From positions 3,534,001 to 3,598,000 of the forward strand of contig NZ_CP107780.1 in assembly GCF_036345175.1 (NCBI RefSeq): a stretch of DNA of 64,000 nt, written 5' to 3'. The stretch comes from Streptomyces sp. NBC_00576 (GTDB lineage: Bacteria; Actinomycetota; Actinomycetes; Streptomycetales; Streptomycetaceae). Positions 62,021 through 64,000 of this stretch are shown in pieces. The notes beneath the pieces were generated by a model. The model was not told where the DNA came from. It searched no databases and was given only the letters and a program-made list of their open reading frames with translations. The stretch's first letter is position 1. Each line of letters begins with the position of its first letter. Both the position numbers and the translations under genes were made by a program.

Positions 62021-63613
62021 GTGACGCCCTCCCTTACCAGGGGCCGGCCTCGGCGAGCCGCCTCCCACATACCCGTGCGCGTGGCGCACACCGCCCTGGG
62101 CGGGCTGATCGGCGTGATGTGGCTGGTGCTGCCCGGGATGACGGCGGACCAAGAGGGTCACGAGAGCCACGAGGTTCCCGTGTCGGTGCTCGGCAGCGCA
62201 CCGGCCGTGTCCGAGGCCCCGGCCGTCGCCGCTCAGGAGGAGGAGACCTCCACCGGCGATCTGGTCCTGCCCCTGGTGGCGGCGGGCGCGGCGACGGCTG
62301 TGGCCGCGTACAGCTACGCCCGCCGCAGACGCCGTGTCAGGACCCGTACGGCTCCCGCCGCCCTGTTTCCGGTCGCGCAGCCCACAGCCCCCGAACTCGA
62401 CCGGCAGGCGCGCAAGTCACTGGTCGCGGCCGACGACTGCCTGCGCACCAGCCGGGAGGAACTCGGCTTTGTGGAGGGGCTGTTCGGAGCCGAGGCGGTG
62501 GCGCCGTTCACGGAGGCCGTGCGGTACGCGGAGACCGAGCTGTCGGCCGCCTTCCAACTGCGCCAGACGTACGACGACAACCCGACGGACGCCTACCGGG
62601 ACGCCCTCGACGAGATCGTCGCCCGGTGTGTGGACGCGGGGCGGCGACTGGACGCGGAGGCCGCCGGCTTCGACCAACTGCGTGCCCTGGAACAGGACAT
62701 GAGCGGCGCGCTCCGACACGCCGAGGTACGTTTTCGCGAGCTGACCGGCCGTACGGGTGCGGCGGAGGCCACCCTCGCCGACCTGCGCGAGCGGTACGCG
62801 CCCAGCGCCTCGCTCCTCGTCTCCGGCCAGGTCGAACAGGCGAAGGACCGGCTGGTGTTCGCCACGACCGGGCTCAACCGGGCCCGTCAGTCCGCCGACC
62901 TGGGCGACCCGGAAAGGGCTGTGCTGCAGCTGCGCGCCGCCGAGGGCGCGATCACCCAGGCCGAGATGTTCGTGGACGGCGTCGACCGCCTTGCGTCCGC
63001 ACTGGCCGCCGCCGCACAGGCGGTGCCGGACGCGCTGGACGAGGCGGAGACGGCGGTCGTGGAGACACGGGAGCGGCTGGCCGAGGGCACGGCGGACAGG
63101 GAGCCCGTCGGTGCGCTGGAGGGGCATGTCAGCCGCACCGAGGCCGCGCTGACCGCCGTACGGGAAGAGGCCGCCGCCGGGCCGTACGACCCCCTGGAGG
63201 CCCTGCGCCGGGTCTCGGTCGTGTCCGCGCCCCTCGGAACGGTGCCCGGTGCCCTCCGGCTCGTCACACGGTGGGCCACCGACGCCGCGGACGTCTTCGT
63301 CGGCACGCACCGGGGCGCGGTGGGCGCCGAGGCCCGGACGCGGCTGGCCGAGGCGCGGCGGCTGCTGGACCGGGACCCGGCGGAGGCCGACGCCTTCGCC
63401 CGGCAGGCCCGCGAGCTGGCAGAGCGGGACGTTCGCGCGCACGGAAATCCGTACGGCGGCCGGCCCGAGCACACGAACGGGGTCGCCGGGGCGGTCCTCG
63501 GCGGAATCCTGCTCGGCGATCTGCCGGACGCGGAGGCCGAGGCGCTGACCGGCGGCACGCCGGGTTCGTTCGGCGGGCCCGCCACGCGTGCGCGGCGGGG
63601 TGTCGCACCGTAA
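62021..63613 (+). CDS. TPM-family-like membrane protein lacking the TPM domain
   Basis: 530 residues. A first hydrophobic segment ('VAHTALGGLIGVMWLVLPGM') is followed by a short outer part of about 50 residues and a membrane helix ('LVLPLVAAGAATAVAAYSYA') ending in RRRRR. The long cytoplasmic part is helical ('LDRQARKSLVAADDCLRTSREELGF', 'RFRELTGRTGAAEATLADLRERY') and ends Gly-rich. This C-terminal part is what follows the TPM phosphatase domain in longer Streptomyces proteins; here the TPM domain is missing and the outer segment is too short to hold it. GTG start at 62021. Confidence 0.75.
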   Translation: MTPSLTRGRPRRAASHIPVRVAHTALGGLIGVMWLVLPGMTADQEGHESHEVPVSVLGSAPAVSEAPAVAAQEEETSTGDLVLPLVAAGAATAVAAYSYARRRRRVRTRTAPAALFPVAQPTAPELDRQARKSLVAADDCLRTSREELGFVEGLFGAEAVAPFTEAVRYAETELSAAFQLRQTYDDNPTDAYRDALDEIVARCVDAGRRLDAEAAGFDQLRALEQDMSGALRHAEVRFRELTGRTGAAEATLADLRERYAPSASLLVSGQVEQAKDRLVFATTGLNRARQSADLGDPERAVLQLRAAEGAITQAEMFVDGVDRLASALAAAAQAVPDALDEAETAVVETRERLAEGTADREPVGALEGHVSRTEAALTAVREEAAAGPYDPLEALRRVSVVSAPLGTVPGALRLVTRWATDAADVFVGTHRGAVGAEARTRLAEARRLLDRDPAEADAFARQARELAERDVRAHGNPYGGRPEHTNGVAGAVLGGILLGDLPDAEAEALTGGTPGSFGGPATRARRGVAP

Positions 63614-63679
63614 GAATCCGCCAGGAATTCCGTAAGAGCGCGTCGGTGCCTCCGCAACAGACTGGTCAGAACAGGCTGC

Positions 63680-64000
63680 TCAGAACAGGCTCAGCAAGGC
63701 CTCCGCCGGGTCCGCGAGGACCGTTCCCGCGTCCGGCAGGGGAAGCTCGAACCACACCGTCTTGCCGCGCGGGGTCCGGCGGGAGCCCCAGGCCGCGCTG
63801 AGCAGGCCGACCAGCTGGAGGCCGCGTCCGCCCTCGTCGGTGTCGCGGGCACGGCGACGGCGCGGCTGGACGAGGCCGGCGTCCCACACCTCGCACACCA
63901 GCATGCGGTCGAGGAGGAGCCGGAGCCGGATCTCGCCCTCGCCGTAGCGCAGGGCGTTGGTGACCAGTTCGCTGACCAGCAACTCCGTGGTGTCGATGAG
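63680..64000 (-). CDS. SpoIIE/RsbW-type ATP-binding domain, 3' end only
   Basis: The visible 107 codons are the C-terminal HATPase domain of a larger protein that continues beyond the window. 'LLVSELVTNALRYGEGEIRL' is the N box, 'LVCEVWDAG' and 'GGRGLQLVGLLSAAWG' are the G boxes, and 'RGKTVWFELPLP' is the last strand. The reading frame stays open to base 64000. In Streptomyces this arrangement is typical of SpoIIE-family phosphatases fused to an anti-sigma-like kinase, or of a free RsbW-like ATPase; the upstream part is needed to decide. Confidence 0.8.
   Translation of the reverse strand, partial: LIDTTELLVSELVTNALRYGEGEIRLRLLLDRMLVCEVWDAGLVQPRRRRARDTDEGGRGLQLVGLLSAAWGSRRTPRGKTVWFELPLPDAGTVLADPAEALLSLF

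Overview
The window is a high-GC actinobacterial chromosome segment, almost certainly from a Streptomyces. The evidence is the strong G/C third-position bias, frequent GTG/TTG starts, a five-gene oligopeptide permease that matches the bldK developmental locus next to typA, a WhiJ-type regulator/DUF397/ATPase triad, mshB (mycothiol synthesis) and short palindromic repeats scattered between genes that are typical of streptomycetes. I saw no rRNA, tRNA, CRISPR array, prophage or insertion sequence.

Much of the layout is conserved actinobacterial synteny. It can be followed against the Mycobacterium tuberculosis Rv1165-Rv1239 interval (recalled, not searched), with Streptomyces-specific insertions.
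- 0.1-6 kb: Mg2+ and metal functions (CorA, a soluble MgtE-N/CBS protein, a DUF1003 membrane protein) and the Fe-S carrier Mrp.
- 6.9-11.9 kb: an envelope-stress module (ECF sigma, zinc-binding anti-sigma, HtrA-type protease, TatB) with a divergent O-methyltransferase. A GGGAAC-N18-GTT element in front of the sigma gene suggests autoregulation.
- 12-21 kb: DUF3117, enoyl-CoA hydratase, TagA-type glycosylase, DivIVA-like protein, DHPS paralogue, LOG protein, DapE, two secreted or anchored proteins, DapC and FdxA.
- 21-26.7 kb: a GNAT protein, a transglutaminase-like protein, and a tightly overlapped ABC exporter plus two-component system.
- 26.8-30.8 kb: a very large anchored peptidoglycan-binding-type protein, a small membrane protein and MshB.

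From 31 to 36.3 kb lies an accessory stretch: a PemK/MazF-like toxin-antitoxin pair, a Uma2-type nuclease-like protein, a winged-helix/zinc-ribbon regulator, a WhiJ-like regulatory triad with repeated TGTCCGG sites in its divergent promoter, and small membrane proteins. An S9 peptidase follows.

From 39 to 51.7 kb, two related oligopeptide importer operons face each other, with two VOC-family genes between them. Both have the order permease-binding protein-permease-ATPase. The minus-strand copy (bldKA-E) has a second ATPase that the plus-strand copy lacks. TypA/BipA and an LpqW-like lipoprotein follow.

From 56.7 to 60.6 kb is a succinate dehydrogenase operon (small coiled-coil protein, membrane anchor, flavoprotein, iron-sulfur subunit), whose last gene overlaps a convergent phosphotransferase. 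The right end holds a TPM-family-like protein without its TPM domain and the 3' end of a SpoIIE/RsbW-type ATPase gene cut by the window edge.
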